DNA of 30,908 nt from contig JAEYTL010000041.1 of the NCBI GenBank assembly GCA_023434025.1, positions 1 through 30,908 of the forward strand, given 5' to 3'. Position numbers and translations under genes: made by a program. Under the pieces are notes generated by a model that saw nothing but the letters and a program-made list of their open reading frames with translations, was not told where the DNA came from and did no database searches. Positions 1-8,349 of this stretch are shown one piece after another. How positions within the stretch are numbered: the stretch's first letter is position 1; each line of letters starts with the position of its first letter. The DNA comes from Bacteroidota bacterium. GTDB lineage: Bacteria > Bacteroidota > Bacteroidia > Flavobacteriales > Flavobacteriaceae.

Positions 1-948
1 TGAATGTAGTGCTGTACCAACTGCCGCTATACTAACTGCTACGGATAACTGTAGTGAGGCTAACGTAACGTTCGCTGAATCAACCCAGCAAGGTGAGTGT
101 GCAGGTGCTTATGTAGTAACCAGAACATGGACAGCTACTGACGCTTGTATCAACCAGACGGTTCATACGCAAATCATCAACGTACAAGATACTACAGCTC
201 CTGCTTTTGTGGAAGAGCTTCCGGCTGATGTAACCATTGAATGTAGTGCTGTACCAGCTGCCGCTACACTAACTGCTACGGATAACTGTGGTGAGGCTAA
301 CGTAACGTTCGCTGAATCAACTCAGCAAGGTGAGTGTGCAGGTGCTTATGTAGTGACCAGAACATGGACGGCTACTGACGCTTGTAACAACCAGACCGTT
401 CATACGCAAATCATCAACGTACAAGATACTACCGCTCCTACTTTTGTGGAAGAGCTTCCGGCTGATCTGATTGTGGAGTGCAATGATCTTCCTGAACCAG
501 TAATTTTAACGGCTACAGACAGTTGTGGAAATGCCGTTGTTAACTTTTCAGAAGTGACTCAAAATGCAATTTGTGCAAGCACCTACACCTTGGTACGAAC
601 TTGGGTTGCAACCGATGGTTGCGGAAATTCAACTTCTCATGTCCAAACCATTAATGTCCAGGATACTACAGCTCCTGCATTTGTAGAAAGCTTACCGGGT
701 AATGAAACAGCTGAGTGCGGAAACATACCGGCAGCCGTAACCTTAACTGCTGTTGACAGTTGTGGGGTTGCCAATGTAACCTTGACGGAAACTGTTGAAC
801 AAGGAGAATGTGCAGGAGAATCAATCATTACAAGAACCTGGGTTGCTTCAGATGATTGTAACAACACTGTATCGCATACACAGATTATCACTGTACAAGA
901 TTTAACCGGTCCTGTTTCTTCTGAATTTGATGAAACAATCGCTGTTAA
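1..948 (+). repeat. 237-bp tandem coding repeats
   Basis: Units start at 1, 238, 475 and 712, exactly 237 bases (79 codons) apart. Units 1 and 2 differ at only 10 of the first 228 bases by hand alignment, so they are a recent duplication or recently homogenised. Units 3 and 4 are clearly diverged but keep the frame and the cysteines. A more divergent, one-codon-shifted unit follows from about 949 to 1135. Unit 1 has a Ser where the others have Gly after the second Cys. Confidence 0.9.
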
Positions 949-1717
949 CTGTGATGAAATTCCTGCAGTACCGGAATTACAGATAACAGATGCCTGTTCA
1001 ACGGTTGATGATGTTGTCTTTACAGAAACCATCACAAACGAAACCAGTACATCATATTCTATCATCAGAACCTGGGATGCTATTGACAACTGTGGAAATC
1101 AATCAATATTTACACAAACAGTTAATGTTACGATTGTTAACAGCTTAACAAGAATCGAGGCAGAATCATGTATTGGTGATATAACCACGATTAACTTAAA
1201 CGAATTACTGCCAGCTGGAACCAGCGGAGGTGTTTGGGTTGATGTTAATAACACCGGAGCCTTAAATGTAAATATTTTCAGTCCGAGTGAGGTTGCTTCA
1301 ATAGGAAATTATATCTTGCAGTATGAAATTACGGAAGGTGATTGTCCACGCACATATGAAGTGACGATGAATGTAAACGATGACTGTCTTGTTTTTCCAT
1401 GTGATGCAATCGTGATTCACAATGCCTTCTCACCAAATGGTGATGCATTGAATCAGTATTTCTCTATTGAGAATATTGAAAATACAGATTGTTATACCAG
1501 CAACACTGTTGAAATCTATAACCGTTGGGGCGTGTTAGTGTATGACGTAGAGAATTATAATAATAACGATAGAAGATTCGAAGGAATTTCAGAAGGCAGA
1601 GCCACTTTAAACAAAAATGCAGAGCTGCCAACAGGAACCTATTTCTATATCATTAATTATACTACTCCGGAAGGAAATGTTGTAAACAAATCCGGTTATT
1701 TATACCTAACAAGATAA
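1..1717 (+). CDS. T9SS type B sorting domain protein with tandem 79-residue repeats (5' end outside window)
   Basis: The frame is open from base 2 to the TAA at 1715-1717, so this is the 3' part of a longer gene; the GTG at 209 is internal. The protein is a chain of about 79-residue beta-sandwich-like repeats, each with the pattern ECxxxP..LTATDxCG..RTWxATDxC..QDTTAPxFVExLP, resembling HYR/Ig-like adhesion modules. Conserved Cys pairs suggest disulphides and extracellular location. After a linker (about window 1140-1390) comes a C-terminal domain with HNAFSPNGDALNQYF, EIYNRWGVLVYD, PTGTYFYIINY and GYLYLTR, the gliding-motility-associated/type B domain (CHU_C, TIGR04131) that directs export by the type IX secretion system. 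The following PorP/SprF gene fits a type B substrate locus. Role as adhesin or surface fibre is inference. Confidence 0.9.
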   Translation, partial: ECSAVPTAAILTATDNCSEANVTFAESTQQGECAGAYVVTRTWTATDACINQTVHTQIINVQDTTAPAFVEELPADVTIECSAVPAAATLTATDNCGEANVTFAESTQQGECAGAYVVTRTWTATDACNNQTVHTQIINVQDTTAPTFVEELPADLIVECNDLPEPVILTATDSCGNAVVNFSEVTQNAICASTYTLVRTWVATDGCGNSTSHVQTINVQDTTAPAFVESLPGNETAECGNIPAAVTLTAVDSCGVANVTLTETVEQGECAGESIITRTWVASDDCNNTVSHTQIITVQDLTGPVSSEFDETIAVNCDEIPAVPELQITDACSTVDDVVFTETITNETSTSYSIIRTWDAIDNCGNQSIFTQTVNVTIVNSLTRIEAESCIGDITTINLNELLPAGTSGGVWVDVNNTGALNVNIFSPSEVASIGNYILQYEITEGDCPRTYEVTMNVNDDCLVFPCDAIVIHNAFSPNGDALNQYFSIENIENTDCYTSNTVEIYNRWGVLVYDVENYNNNDRRFEGISEGRATLNKNAELPTGTYFYIINYTTPEGNVVNKSGYLYLTR

Positions 1718-1726
1718 AATTAAACT

Positions 1727-1750
1727 CCTGAGGGTTACCCCGCCCTCAGG
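1727..1750 (+). promoter_or_regulatory. Hairpin between substrate gene and porP/sprF gene
   Basis: CCTGAGGG (1727-1734) pairs perfectly with CCCTCAGG (1743-1750) around an 8-base loop, 10 bases after the stop codon. Only a short TTTCT follows, so it is a poor terminator; it could be an attenuator or an mRNA-stabilising 3' stem between genes of one operon. A second weak pairing (TTTCT/AGAAA, 1751-1765) sits just before the next start codon. Confidence 0.55.
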
Positions 1751-1769
1751 TTTCTAAAAAAGAAACAAA

Positions 1770-2681
1770 ATGAGAACAAAATTTTTATTTATCGCTTTGA
1801 TGTTTACAGGTTTTGCTGCACTTGCCCAACAGGATGCACAGTATACGCAATACATGTACAACACGATCAACGTGAATCCGGCCTACGCGGGATCAAGAGG
1901 AGTAATGAGTATTTTTGGATTGCACCGCACCCAATGGGTTGGTTTAGACGGTGCTCCGGTTACAAATGCGGCCTCAATTAACTCACCTATTAACAATAGT
2001 AATCTTGGTGTTGGTCTTTCATTTGTCAATGACAAAATTGGTCCTACTAATGAGAATGCAATTTCTGCAGATGTATCTTATACCGTTCAGACATCTGAAA
2101 CGTATAAATTATCTTTCGGTATAAAAGGAACGGCAAATCTGTTCAACCTGGATGTCAATAAACTAAATCCGCAAGATGCCGGTGATCCGCAGTTTCAAAA
2201 CTTAGATAATAAATTTACCCCAAACCTTGGTGCCGGAGTTTATTTCCACTCTGATAAAATGTATGTTGGTCTTTCAGTGCCAAACTTTTTTGAAACAAAA
2301 CGTTACAGCGATAATGATGTGGCGATTAATGCAGAACGGATGAACTTTTATCTTATTGCCGGTTATGTATTTGATCTGAGTTATAATTTAAAATTCAAAC
2401 CGGCCTTATTATCCAAAGCCGTAGAGGGTGCTCCGTTACAGGTTGATGTATCCGGTAACTTTTTATATAACGATCGGTTCATGTTAGGAGCTGCCTGGCG
2501 TTGGGATGCTGCCGTGAGTGCCATGGCCGGCTTCCAGGTTACAGACGGTCTTTTTATCGGTTACGGATATGACCATGAAACGACCCGTTTAAGACGCTTC
2601 AATTCAGGCTCACACGAGATTTTCTTACGCTTTGAATTATTCAAAAAACATAGTAAAATTGTATCACCTAGATTCTTCTAA
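1770..2681 (+). CDS. PorP/SprF family type IX secretion membrane protein
   Basis: 303 residues, the usual length for the family. An N-terminal signal peptide (about residues 1-19, ending ALAQ) is followed by the diagnostic start AQYTQYMYNTINVNPAYAG. The rest alternates aromatic and polar residues as expected for an outer-membrane beta-barrel, with Gly-rich turns, and ends in an aromatic (RFF). SprF-like proteins are paired with type B substrates and are needed for their secretion or anchoring, with SprF/SprB of Flavobacterium johnsoniae as the model. The gene starts 52 bases after its presumed substrate and ends 13 bases before the OmpA-family gene, so the three are probably one transcript. 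Confidence 0.92.
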   Translation: MRTKFLFIALMFTGFAALAQQDAQYTQYMYNTINVNPAYAGSRGVMSIFGLHRTQWVGLDGAPVTNAASINSPINNSNLGVGLSFVNDKIGPTNENAISADVSYTVQTSETYKLSFGIKGTANLFNLDVNKLNPQDAGDPQFQNLDNKFTPNLGAGVYFHSDKMYVGLSVPNFFETKRYSDNDVAINAERMNFYLIAGYVFDLSYNLKFKPALLSKAVEGAPLQVDVSGNFLYNDRFMLGAAWRWDAAVSAMAGFQVTDGLFIGYGYDHETTRLRRFNSGSHEIFLRFELFKKHSKIVSPRFF

Positions 2682-2694
2682 TAAAGCAACAGTC

Positions 2695-4635
2695 ATGAAA
2701 ATTAAATTTATATACATCGCCTTGTTCAGCTTTATCGTTCTAAACGGTTATGCTCAAAAAGCCGGAGAACGCAAAGCAGACAAAAACTATGACAAATATG
2801 CCTATATTGATGCGATTAAAACCTATGAGCGTATCGCAGAAAAAGGATATAAAACTCCTGATATGTTGCAAAAAATAGGAAACGCATACTATTTTAATGC
2901 TGATTTAACCCGTGCAGAAAAATGGTATGGCGAGCTTTTTGCAACTGCTCAGGAAGTAGAACCTGAATATTACTTCCGTTATGCCCAGTCGTTAAAAGCA
3001 GTGGGTAATTACGCCAAAGCCGACGAAATGATGGCTAAGTTTAATCAAAAAAGCGGAAACGATAAACGCGGCCTCTTAGCCAAAGAACAAAAGGATTACC
3101 GTCAGGTTATTAAAAAGAATTCCGGCCGATACAACCTTGAAGACGCCGGTATAAACTCTGAATACTCTGACTACGGCCCGGCCTTTTATATGGATAAGGT
3201 GGTTTTTACCTCTACCCGTGATACCGGTAACTTTTCTAAAAGAAAACATACCTGGACGGATCAGTATTTCTCCAACTTGTATTCGGCTGACTTAAGCACT
3301 GAAGGCTCACTGTCTAACACAGACCGATACGGGAAAAAGCTGAATTCAAAATTCCATGAATCTACACCGGCTTTCACCAAAGACGGCAAGACTGTTTACT
3401 TTACCCGAAACAATTATTTAGATGGTAAAAAAGGAAAAGATGCCAATAAAGTAACCTTGTTAAAAATATACAAAGCTACTTTGGCGGATGGAAAATGGAC
3501 GAACATCAAAGAACTTCCGTTTAACAGCGATAGTTATCAGGTAGCACATCCGACGTTGAGTGCTGACGAAAAAACGTTATATTTTGCCTCTGACATGCCC
3601 GGAACAAAAGGGTTATCTGACATCTATAAAGTTGATATCCTGGCGGATGACTCTTACGGAACTCCGGTAAACCTGGGAGACATTAATACAGAAGGCCGTG
3701 AAACCTTTCCGTTCATTACCTCAGACAATGAATTGTATTTTGCCTCAGACGGTCACCCCGGACTGGGCGGTTTAGATATTTTTGTCTCTAAATTAGAAAG
3801 TGACGGAACATTTAGACAAGTACACAACATCGGTGAACCGGCCAACAGCCCGTATGATGATTTTGCTTTAATCATCAACAAGGCCAATAAAAGAGGGTTT
3901 CTATCCTCTAACCGACCAAACGGTGTGGGTAATGACGACATCTATAAATTCCTTGAAACAAAAGAGCTTCAATTTGATTGTGAGCAATTATTAGCCGGAA
4001 TTGTAACCGACGAGGAAACGGGTGCCATTTTACCTAACACAAAGCTGACCTTGTTTGATGAAAGCTTTACTAAATTAAAAGAAACTATTTCCGGTCCCGA
4101 CGGACGTTATGACTTTGGTGAAGTAGAATGTGAGAAGAAATATTATGTTCGTGCAGAACAGCCGGAATACACCACCAAAGAAGTACCTGTTATTATCGGA
4201 AAAGAAAGCGGAAAAACTGAACTTCCGATTGAATTGGAAAAAGCTGTTAAAAGTATTCCGATCGGAGGTGATTTAGCGGATGTTTTCGGAATCAACCTGA
4301 TTTATTTTGATCTGGATAAATGGAACATCAGACCGGACGCAGCAATCGATATTGCCAAAATTCTGGATGTTATGAACCAATATCCTAACATGAAAATTGA
4401 TATCCGTTCACACACCGACAGCCGTCAGACACACCGCTACAACGAAGTGTTATCTGACAGAAGAGCAAAATCTACCCGCAGCTGGTTAATCAAAAACGGA
4501 ATCGCTCCGGAACGCTTAACCGCCAAAGGTTACGGAGAGACACAGTTGGTAAATAAATGTGCTGACGGTGTAGAGTGTACCGAAGCCGAACACCAATTGA
4601 ACAGAAGAAGCCAATTCATTATTACTGCTTTATAA
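2695..4635 (+). CDS. OmpA family protein with TPR-like, PD40 and carboxypeptidase-regulatory-like regions
   Basis: 646 residues from the ATG at 2695. The frame is open upstream to 2632, but that part overlaps porP/sprF, and the ATG at 2695 opens directly into a signal peptide (MKIKFIYIALFSFIVLNGYA). Order of domains: short TPR-like helical part (about 25-130), WD40-like PD40 repeats (about 160-430, with FTSTRD, YFASDMPG, YFASDG, FLSSNRP), a carboxypeptidase-regulatory-like beta domain (about 440-515), and a C-terminal OmpA domain (about 530-646) with IYFDLDKWNIRPDA and DIRSHTDSR, which binds peptidoglycan. This architecture recurs next to PorP/SprF genes in Bacteroidetes; PorE is a well-known relative. 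Probable role: periplasmic/outer-membrane anchor for the secretion partner. Confidence 0.92.
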   Translation: MKIKFIYIALFSFIVLNGYAQKAGERKADKNYDKYAYIDAIKTYERIAEKGYKTPDMLQKIGNAYYFNADLTRAEKWYGELFATAQEVEPEYYFRYAQSLKAVGNYAKADEMMAKFNQKSGNDKRGLLAKEQKDYRQVIKKNSGRYNLEDAGINSEYSDYGPAFYMDKVVFTSTRDTGNFSKRKHTWTDQYFSNLYSADLSTEGSLSNTDRYGKKLNSKFHESTPAFTKDGKTVYFTRNNYLDGKKGKDANKVTLLKIYKATLADGKWTNIKELPFNSDSYQVAHPTLSADEKTLYFASDMPGTKGLSDIYKVDILADDSYGTPVNLGDINTEGRETFPFITSDNELYFASDGHPGLGGLDIFVSKLESDGTFRQVHNIGEPANSPYDDFALIINKANKRGFLSSNRPNGVGNDDIYKFLETKELQFDCEQLLAGIVTDEETGAILPNTKLTLFDESFTKLKETISGPDGRYDFGEVECEKKYYVRAEQPEYTTKEVPVIIGKESGKTELPIELEKAVKSIPIGGDLADVFGINLIYFDLDKWNIRPDAAIDIAKILDVMNQYPNMKIDIRSHTDSRQTHRYNEVLSDRRAKSTRSWLIKNGIAPERLTAKGYGETQLVNKCADGVECTEAEHQLNRRSQFIITAL

Positions 4636-4663
4636 ATACTTGTTAATTAGATTACATTGCAAA

Positions 4664-4698
4664 AACATCCCGTTAAATTTTAGCGGGATGTTTTTTTT
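4664..4698 (+). terminator. Rho-independent terminator of the T9SS operon
   Basis: AACATCCCG (4664-4672) pairs with CGGGATGTT around an A/T-rich loop and is followed by a run of eight T. It lies 28 bases after the OmpA-family stop codon. The same ACATCCCG/CGGGATGT stem is used at 23135-23166. Confidence 0.9.
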
Positions 4699-4735
4699 AA
4701 CATCAATTTGTCATATGGTGCAATCTAGACTGAGT

Positions 4736-4898
4736 TGTGTGAGGGATTGAAGTGGAAAGCCCGCAGGACAACGGTTGTGCTTTTTTGCGGATTGGGCCGG
4801 CAACCAACGGAAGCCGGGCACAGGCCGACAAAAAACCAACGGTTGAACGAGGACTTGTAACGGAAAGCCCGACCCGCAGTTTACGGAGGGGCACACCC
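4736..4898 (+). repeat. Structured intergenic repeat, copy A
   Basis: A 5' box GGGATTGAAGTGGAAAGCCC (4743-4762) and a 3' box AACGGAAAGCCCGACCC (about 4859-4875) share YGGAAAGCCCG in direct orientation. Between them a long imperfect hairpin forms: CAACGGTTG (4769-4777) against CAACGGTTG (4837-4845, one central G-G mismatch), TTTTTTG (4781-4787) against CAAAAAA (4829-4835), and CCGGC (4797-4801) against GCCGG (4813-4817) around the loop AACCAACGGAA. The tail ends GGGGCACACCC (4888-4898). It lies between two convergent genes. Copy C shares boxes and loop but not stem sequence; copy B shares the 3' box and tail. Confidence 0.8.
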
Positions 4899-4915
4899 AA
4901 ATTAATGTTGTAAAA

Positions 4916-6550
4916 TTATTTTTCGATTTCCCGGAGGTTCTCCATTTTTTTCAGAGCCAGGAATCCTTTGATGTCTTCAAAATGCTCTTTGACACGTTTG
5001 TTGCCAAATTCGAATACTTTGGTGGCCAGGCCGTCAAGAAAATCACGGTCGTGCGAAACAAGTATCAGCGTACCGTCAAAATCCCGCAGAGCCTCTTTGA
5101 TAATGTCTTTGGTTTTCATGTCTAAGTGGTTGGAAGGCTCATCGAGAATGAGCAAGTTTACCGGTTCGAGCAGCAATTTAATCATGGCCAAACGGGTTTT
5201 TTCGCCACCGGAAAGTACTTTTACTTTTTTGGTAATATCATCACCCTGGAACATAAAAGCTCCGAGAATGTTCTTAATCTGTGTTCGGATATCGCCCACC
5301 GCTATGGAATCGATGGTCTCGAAAATAGTGGCATTCTCGTCCAGTAATGAGGCCTGGTTTTGTGCAAAATAGCCAATCTGTGCATTGTGACCGATCTCCA
5401 CGCTTCCGCCGTTGATTTCGATTTCTTTCATGATGGCTTTGATCATGGTTGACTTTCCTTCGCCGTTTTTGCCTACAAACGCCACTTTTTGTCCGCGTTC
5501 AATCACCATATTGGCATCTTTGAAAATAACCTTGTCATCATAACTTTTGTGTAAATCTTTTACAATCACCGGGTATTGTCCGGAACGCACCGAGGGTGGA
5601 AATTTTAACCGCAAAGCCGAATTATCGATTTCATCGATTTCTACCGGAACCAGTTTTTCAAGCATTTTGACACGTGATTGCACCTGCAGTGTTTTAGAAT
5701 ACGTTCCTTTGAAACGCTCAATGAACTCCATATTTTCCGCAATCATTTTCTGCTGCTCTTCATAAGCTTTCAGCTGATGGGCTCTCCTGTCTTTTCTAAG
5801 CTCTAAATAGTGTGAATATTTCGCTTTGTAGTCATAAATTCGTCCCATCGTTACTTCGATGGTGCGGTTGGTAATGTTATCCACAAAAGCCCTGTCGTGC
5901 GAAATGACGATTACTGCTTTGGCCGAATTGATCAGAAAATCTTCTAACCACTGGATACTTTCAATATCCATGTGATTGGTGGGCTCATCGAGCAAAATCA
6001 AATCGGGTTTCTTTAAAAGGATTTTGGCCAGTTCAATCCGCATCCGCCACCCGCCTGAAAATTCAGCGGTAGGCCGGTTAAAATCTTCTCGTTCAAAACC
6101 TAATCCTTTCAGTACTTTTTCAACTTCGGCTTCATAATTCACTTCTTCAATCGAATAGAATTTCTCACTCAATTCTGAAACACGTTCGATTAATTTCATA
6201 TAATCATCGCTTTCATAATCGGTTCTCGTGGTTAACTGATCATTTAGTGAATCGATTTCAGTCTTCATATCAAAAACCTCTGCAAATGCTTTAGAGGCTT
6301 CTTCCATGACCGTGGCATCATCTTGCGTTAGCAGATGCTGCGGCAAATAGGCAATGACAGCTTCCTTTGGTGCAGAAATCGATCCGGAAGAAGCCTTATT
6401 CACGCCGGCTATAATTTTTAATAACGTAGATTTTCCGGCTCCGTTCTTACCCATCAGAGCTATTTTGTCATTTTCATTAATGGCAAAAGAAACATCACTG
6501 AACAAGGTGGTTCCGCCAAAGTGCACGGCAATATCGTTTACTGTAATCAT
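4916..6550 (-). CDS. ABC-F family ATP-binding cassette protein
   Basis: 544 residues from the ATG at 6550; an in-frame upstream extension to 6661 is rejected because it covers the promoter and MITVNDIAVHFGG is the usual family start. Two ABC domains without membrane segments: Walker A GKNGAGKST (34-42), signature FSGGWRMRIE and Walker B LILLDEPTNHMD, then a charged linker with FKGTYSKTLQVQSR (about 285-300), then Walker A GKNGEGKST, signature LSGGEKTRLA and LLILDEPSNHLD. ABC-F proteins bind the ribosomal E site and act in translation or antibiotic resistance; this one resembles the housekeeping Uup/YdiF-like group rather than a dedicated resistance factor. Exact subfamily is not decided here. 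It is divergent from the MFS gene. Confidence 0.93.
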   Translation of the reverse strand: MITVNDIAVHFGGTTLFSDVSFAINENDKIALMGKNGAGKSTLLKIIAGVNKASSGSISAPKEAVIAYLPQHLLTQDDATVMEEASKAFAEVFDMKTEIDSLNDQLTTRTDYESDDYMKLIERVSELSEKFYSIEEVNYEAEVEKVLKGLGFEREDFNRPTAEFSGGWRMRIELAKILLKKPDLILLDEPTNHMDIESIQWLEDFLINSAKAVIVISHDRAFVDNITNRTIEVTMGRIYDYKAKYSHYLELRKDRRAHQLKAYEEQQKMIAENMEFIERFKGTYSKTLQVQSRVKMLEKLVPVEIDEIDNSALRLKFPPSVRSGQYPVIVKDLHKSYDDKVIFKDANMVIERGQKVAFVGKNGEGKSTMIKAIMKEIEINGGSVEIGHNAQIGYFAQNQASLLDENATIFETIDSIAVGDIRTQIKNILGAFMFQGDDITKKVKVLSGGEKTRLAMIKLLLEPVNLLILDEPSNHLDMKTKDIIKEALRDFDGTLILVSHDRDFLDGLATKVFEFGNKRVKEHFEDIKGFLALKKMENLREIEK

Positions 6551-6617
6551 TTTTTTTGAGTTGGAAATTAAAAGAGAGAAGCTGGAAAACGGTTCACCCT
6601 TCAAAATTTTTAAGGTG

Positions 6618-6625
6618 CAAAGATA
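6618..6625 (-). promoter_or_regulatory. -7 promoter element for the ABC-F gene
   Basis: On the minus strand this reads TATCTTTG, matching the Bacteroidetes -7 consensus TAnnTTTG, about 68 bases before the chosen ATG. I see no clear -33 TTTG at the usual distance. Confidence 0.5.
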
Positions 6626-6771
6626 ATCGATTTGTGGAATCCTGAAGTTTGAAAATGACAATTAGTAATACAATTATTTTTGAATTTGATAAAATGATTC
6701 TACAATCGGTAAAAAATAGATAATTAGTATGCCAATGAAACCAAAATCAGACTAAACCTTATTTTTTTATT

Positions 6772-6779
6772 TAATTTTG
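6772..6779 (+). promoter_or_regulatory. -7 promoter element for the MFS gene
   Basis: TAATTTTG fits TAnnTTTG and lies 24 bases before the ATG at 6804. It argues against the TTG at 6777 as a start, because that codon would overlap the promoter. No clear -33 partner. Confidence 0.45.
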
Positions 6780-6803
6780 TGGTCTCAACCAGCCAATGAA
6801 ACC

Positions 6804-8042
6804 ATGCCTCTATTTGATTACAGTTTTCTGGGAAAGGTTATTCCGCAACAAAAACACAAAAAAAGCTATCGGAAAGCGAAACAATCTTATTTGAACAGGA
6901 TCCGTCTGGCCATGAGTTTTTTCTATTTTGGAATGGGTTTTTGTTTTGCTTCGTGGGCAAGCCGGATTCCTGACATCAAAGCATTGCTCCAGCTCAGTGA
7001 AGGTGAATTGGGTACGATTCTTTTTGCTCTTCCGGTCGGGCAGTTAACTGCCATGCCCTTTTCAGGAAAAATTGTTACCCGTTTCGGAAGCAGGAGAGTT
7101 TTACTCTTTGCGTTGCCTTTTTATGCCTTCAGCCTGACAAATATCGGGCTGGTAACTCAAACCTGGCAACTGGCACTGGCCTTATACATTTTTGGTTTAT
7201 GTGGTAACTTTTGTAACATTTCCATCAATACACAAGGCGTTTACACCGAACAGATTTTTAAAAAACCCATCATGGGCTCTTTTCACGGTTCATGGAGTCT
7301 GGCCGGATTTTGCGGAGCTTTGGTCGGTTTAGGTATGATGGCACTGCAACTCACACCACACCAGCATTTTTTACTTATCTTTCTTTTAGTCGGTCTGATT
7401 ATTTTTGTGAATTACCGTCACCTCGTTAAAGTGAAATCGGTGGCCAAAGAAATTACAGGTCCGAAATTTAAGCTTAAAAGGCCTGATACATCACTGATGT
7501 GGCTGGGTGTAATTGGCTTTTGCTGCATGGCCAGCGAAGGCATTATGTTTGACTGGAGCGGTATTTATTTTAAAGATATTGTAAAAGCACCGGGAGCCTT
7601 GGTTATTCTGGGTTATACTTCATTTATGATCACCATGGCATCCGGAAGGTTTTTGAGTGACATTCTGGTTAGAAAATTCGGAGCCCGAAAGATATTGATT
7701 GCAAGTGGTATCACAATTTCAACCGGATTATATACGGCTGTAGCTTTCCCGTATCTGATTCCGTGCATGCTGGCCTTTATGCTGGTAGGCTTTGGGGTTT
7801 CCAATGTTATCCCGATCATTTACAGCACTACGGGAAGGAATGCAAAAATTCCAACCGGAGAAGCTTTAACAATTGTAACCGGAATCAGTTTCATTGGTTT
7901 TTTATTAGGCCCGCCCGTTATCGGGCATATTGCGGAAGTGACTAACCTGCGTTTCTCGTTTGGTTTTATTGGTGTTTTTGGTGTTTTTATTTCGGTTCTG
8001 GCGTATTACCTAAAAGTCTTTAAGGATAATTTAAATCCGTAG
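6804..8042 (+). CDS. MFS transporter, YbjJ/fucose-permease-like
   Basis: 412 residues from the ATG at 6804; the ATG at 6912 (MSFFYFGMGF) is a possible shorter start, since the first 36 residues are polar and basic. About 12 hydrophobic segments are visible, starting with SFFYFGMGFCFASWASRIPD, whose RIPDIKALLQLSEGELG continuation is typical of the YbjJ-like branch of the major facilitator superfamily. The MFS motif between TM2 and TM3 appears as GKIVTRFGSRRVL, with a second-half counterpart GRFLSDILVRKFGARK. It should sit in the inner membrane and move a small solute by secondary transport. The substrate cannot be read from the sequence. The gene stands alone. Confidence 0.85.
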   Translation: MPLFDYSFLGKVIPQQKHKKSYRKAKQSYLNRIRLAMSFFYFGMGFCFASWASRIPDIKALLQLSEGELGTILFALPVGQLTAMPFSGKIVTRFGSRRVLLFALPFYAFSLTNIGLVTQTWQLALALYIFGLCGNFCNISINTQGVYTEQIFKKPIMGSFHGSWSLAGFCGALVGLGMMALQLTPHQHFLLIFLLVGLIIFVNYRHLVKVKSVAKEITGPKFKLKRPDTSLMWLGVIGFCCMASEGIMFDWSGIYFKDIVKAPGALVILGYTSFMITMASGRFLSDILVRKFGARKILIASGITISTGLYTAVAFPYLIPCMLAFMLVGFGVSNVIPIIYSTTGRNAKIPTGEALTIVTGISFIGFLLGPPVIGHIAEVTNLRFSFGFIGVFGVFISVLAYYLKVFKDNLNP

Positions 8043-8050
8043 AAAATCCA

Positions 8051-8066
8051 CCTGACAGGTTTTTTA
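8051..8066. terminator. Possible weak terminator between convergent genes
   Basis: ACCTGACAGGT followed by TTTTT (+ strand) gives only a 4-base stem with a 3-base loop just after the MFS gene, overlapping the stop codon of the converging small gene. A marginal call. Confidence 0.3.
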
Positions 8067-8282
8067 AATACTCATCCTGAACTTCTCTATCACCGGAGCT
8101 ATTTTTCCATAATAGCGTTCATCAACAAACAGTTCTACCGCCAAATCTAAATTGCCAAAACCACCTAAACGAGCGGATTGAATATTATCCTTCCGGCGTA
8201 CTTCTACCCCTACCGCTTCTATTTTTTCTTTTAATGCGGAAGCCAGGATTTCGCTTCCTGAAAATATTTTCATCATGCCCAT
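8064..8282 (-). CDS. Small DUF2007-like (putative signal-transducing) protein
   Basis: 72 residues. The start could be the ATG at 8282 or the ATGs at residues 3-4, since the family normally begins MxxIFSGSEI. The protein has a beta-alpha-beta pattern (KIFSGSEILASALKEKIEAVG...VEVRRKDNI...LAVELFVDERYYGKIAPVIEKF), as in the DUF2007 family, a small ferredoxin-like fold of unknown function. It is the last gene of the minus-strand run, 67 bases after the half-helicase gene, and converges with the MFS gene. Family assignment is by resemblance; function unknown. Confidence 0.75.
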   Translation of the reverse strand: MGMMKIFSGSEILASALKEKIEAVGVEVRRKDNIQSARLGGFGNLDLAVELFVDERYYGKIAPVIEKFRMSI

Positions 8283-8349
8283 ACTTTAGTTATTAAGTGA
8301 TTATACTTTTTATCCGCTGAAAACAAACAGCCGATAACTGACAATATAG

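Noticed and set aside
209..211. GTG as the start of the left-edge gene
   Set aside because: The same frame is open back to base 2 and encodes another full repeat unit, so the gene continues beyond the window.
637..1089. 150-codon minus-strand frame inside the type B substrate gene
   Set aside because: It is the mirror of a Thr/Val-rich coding repeat; the plus frame has clear domains.
4743..4875. attC-like integron site for repeat copy A
   Set aside because: The conserved boxes are direct, not inverted, and the RYYYAAC/GTTRRRY core sites are not seen; no integrase or cassette is nearby.
4703..4900. Two overlapping minus-strand frames of 61-65 codons
   Set aside because: They are translations of structured repeat copy A; no protein resemblance and poor codon pattern.
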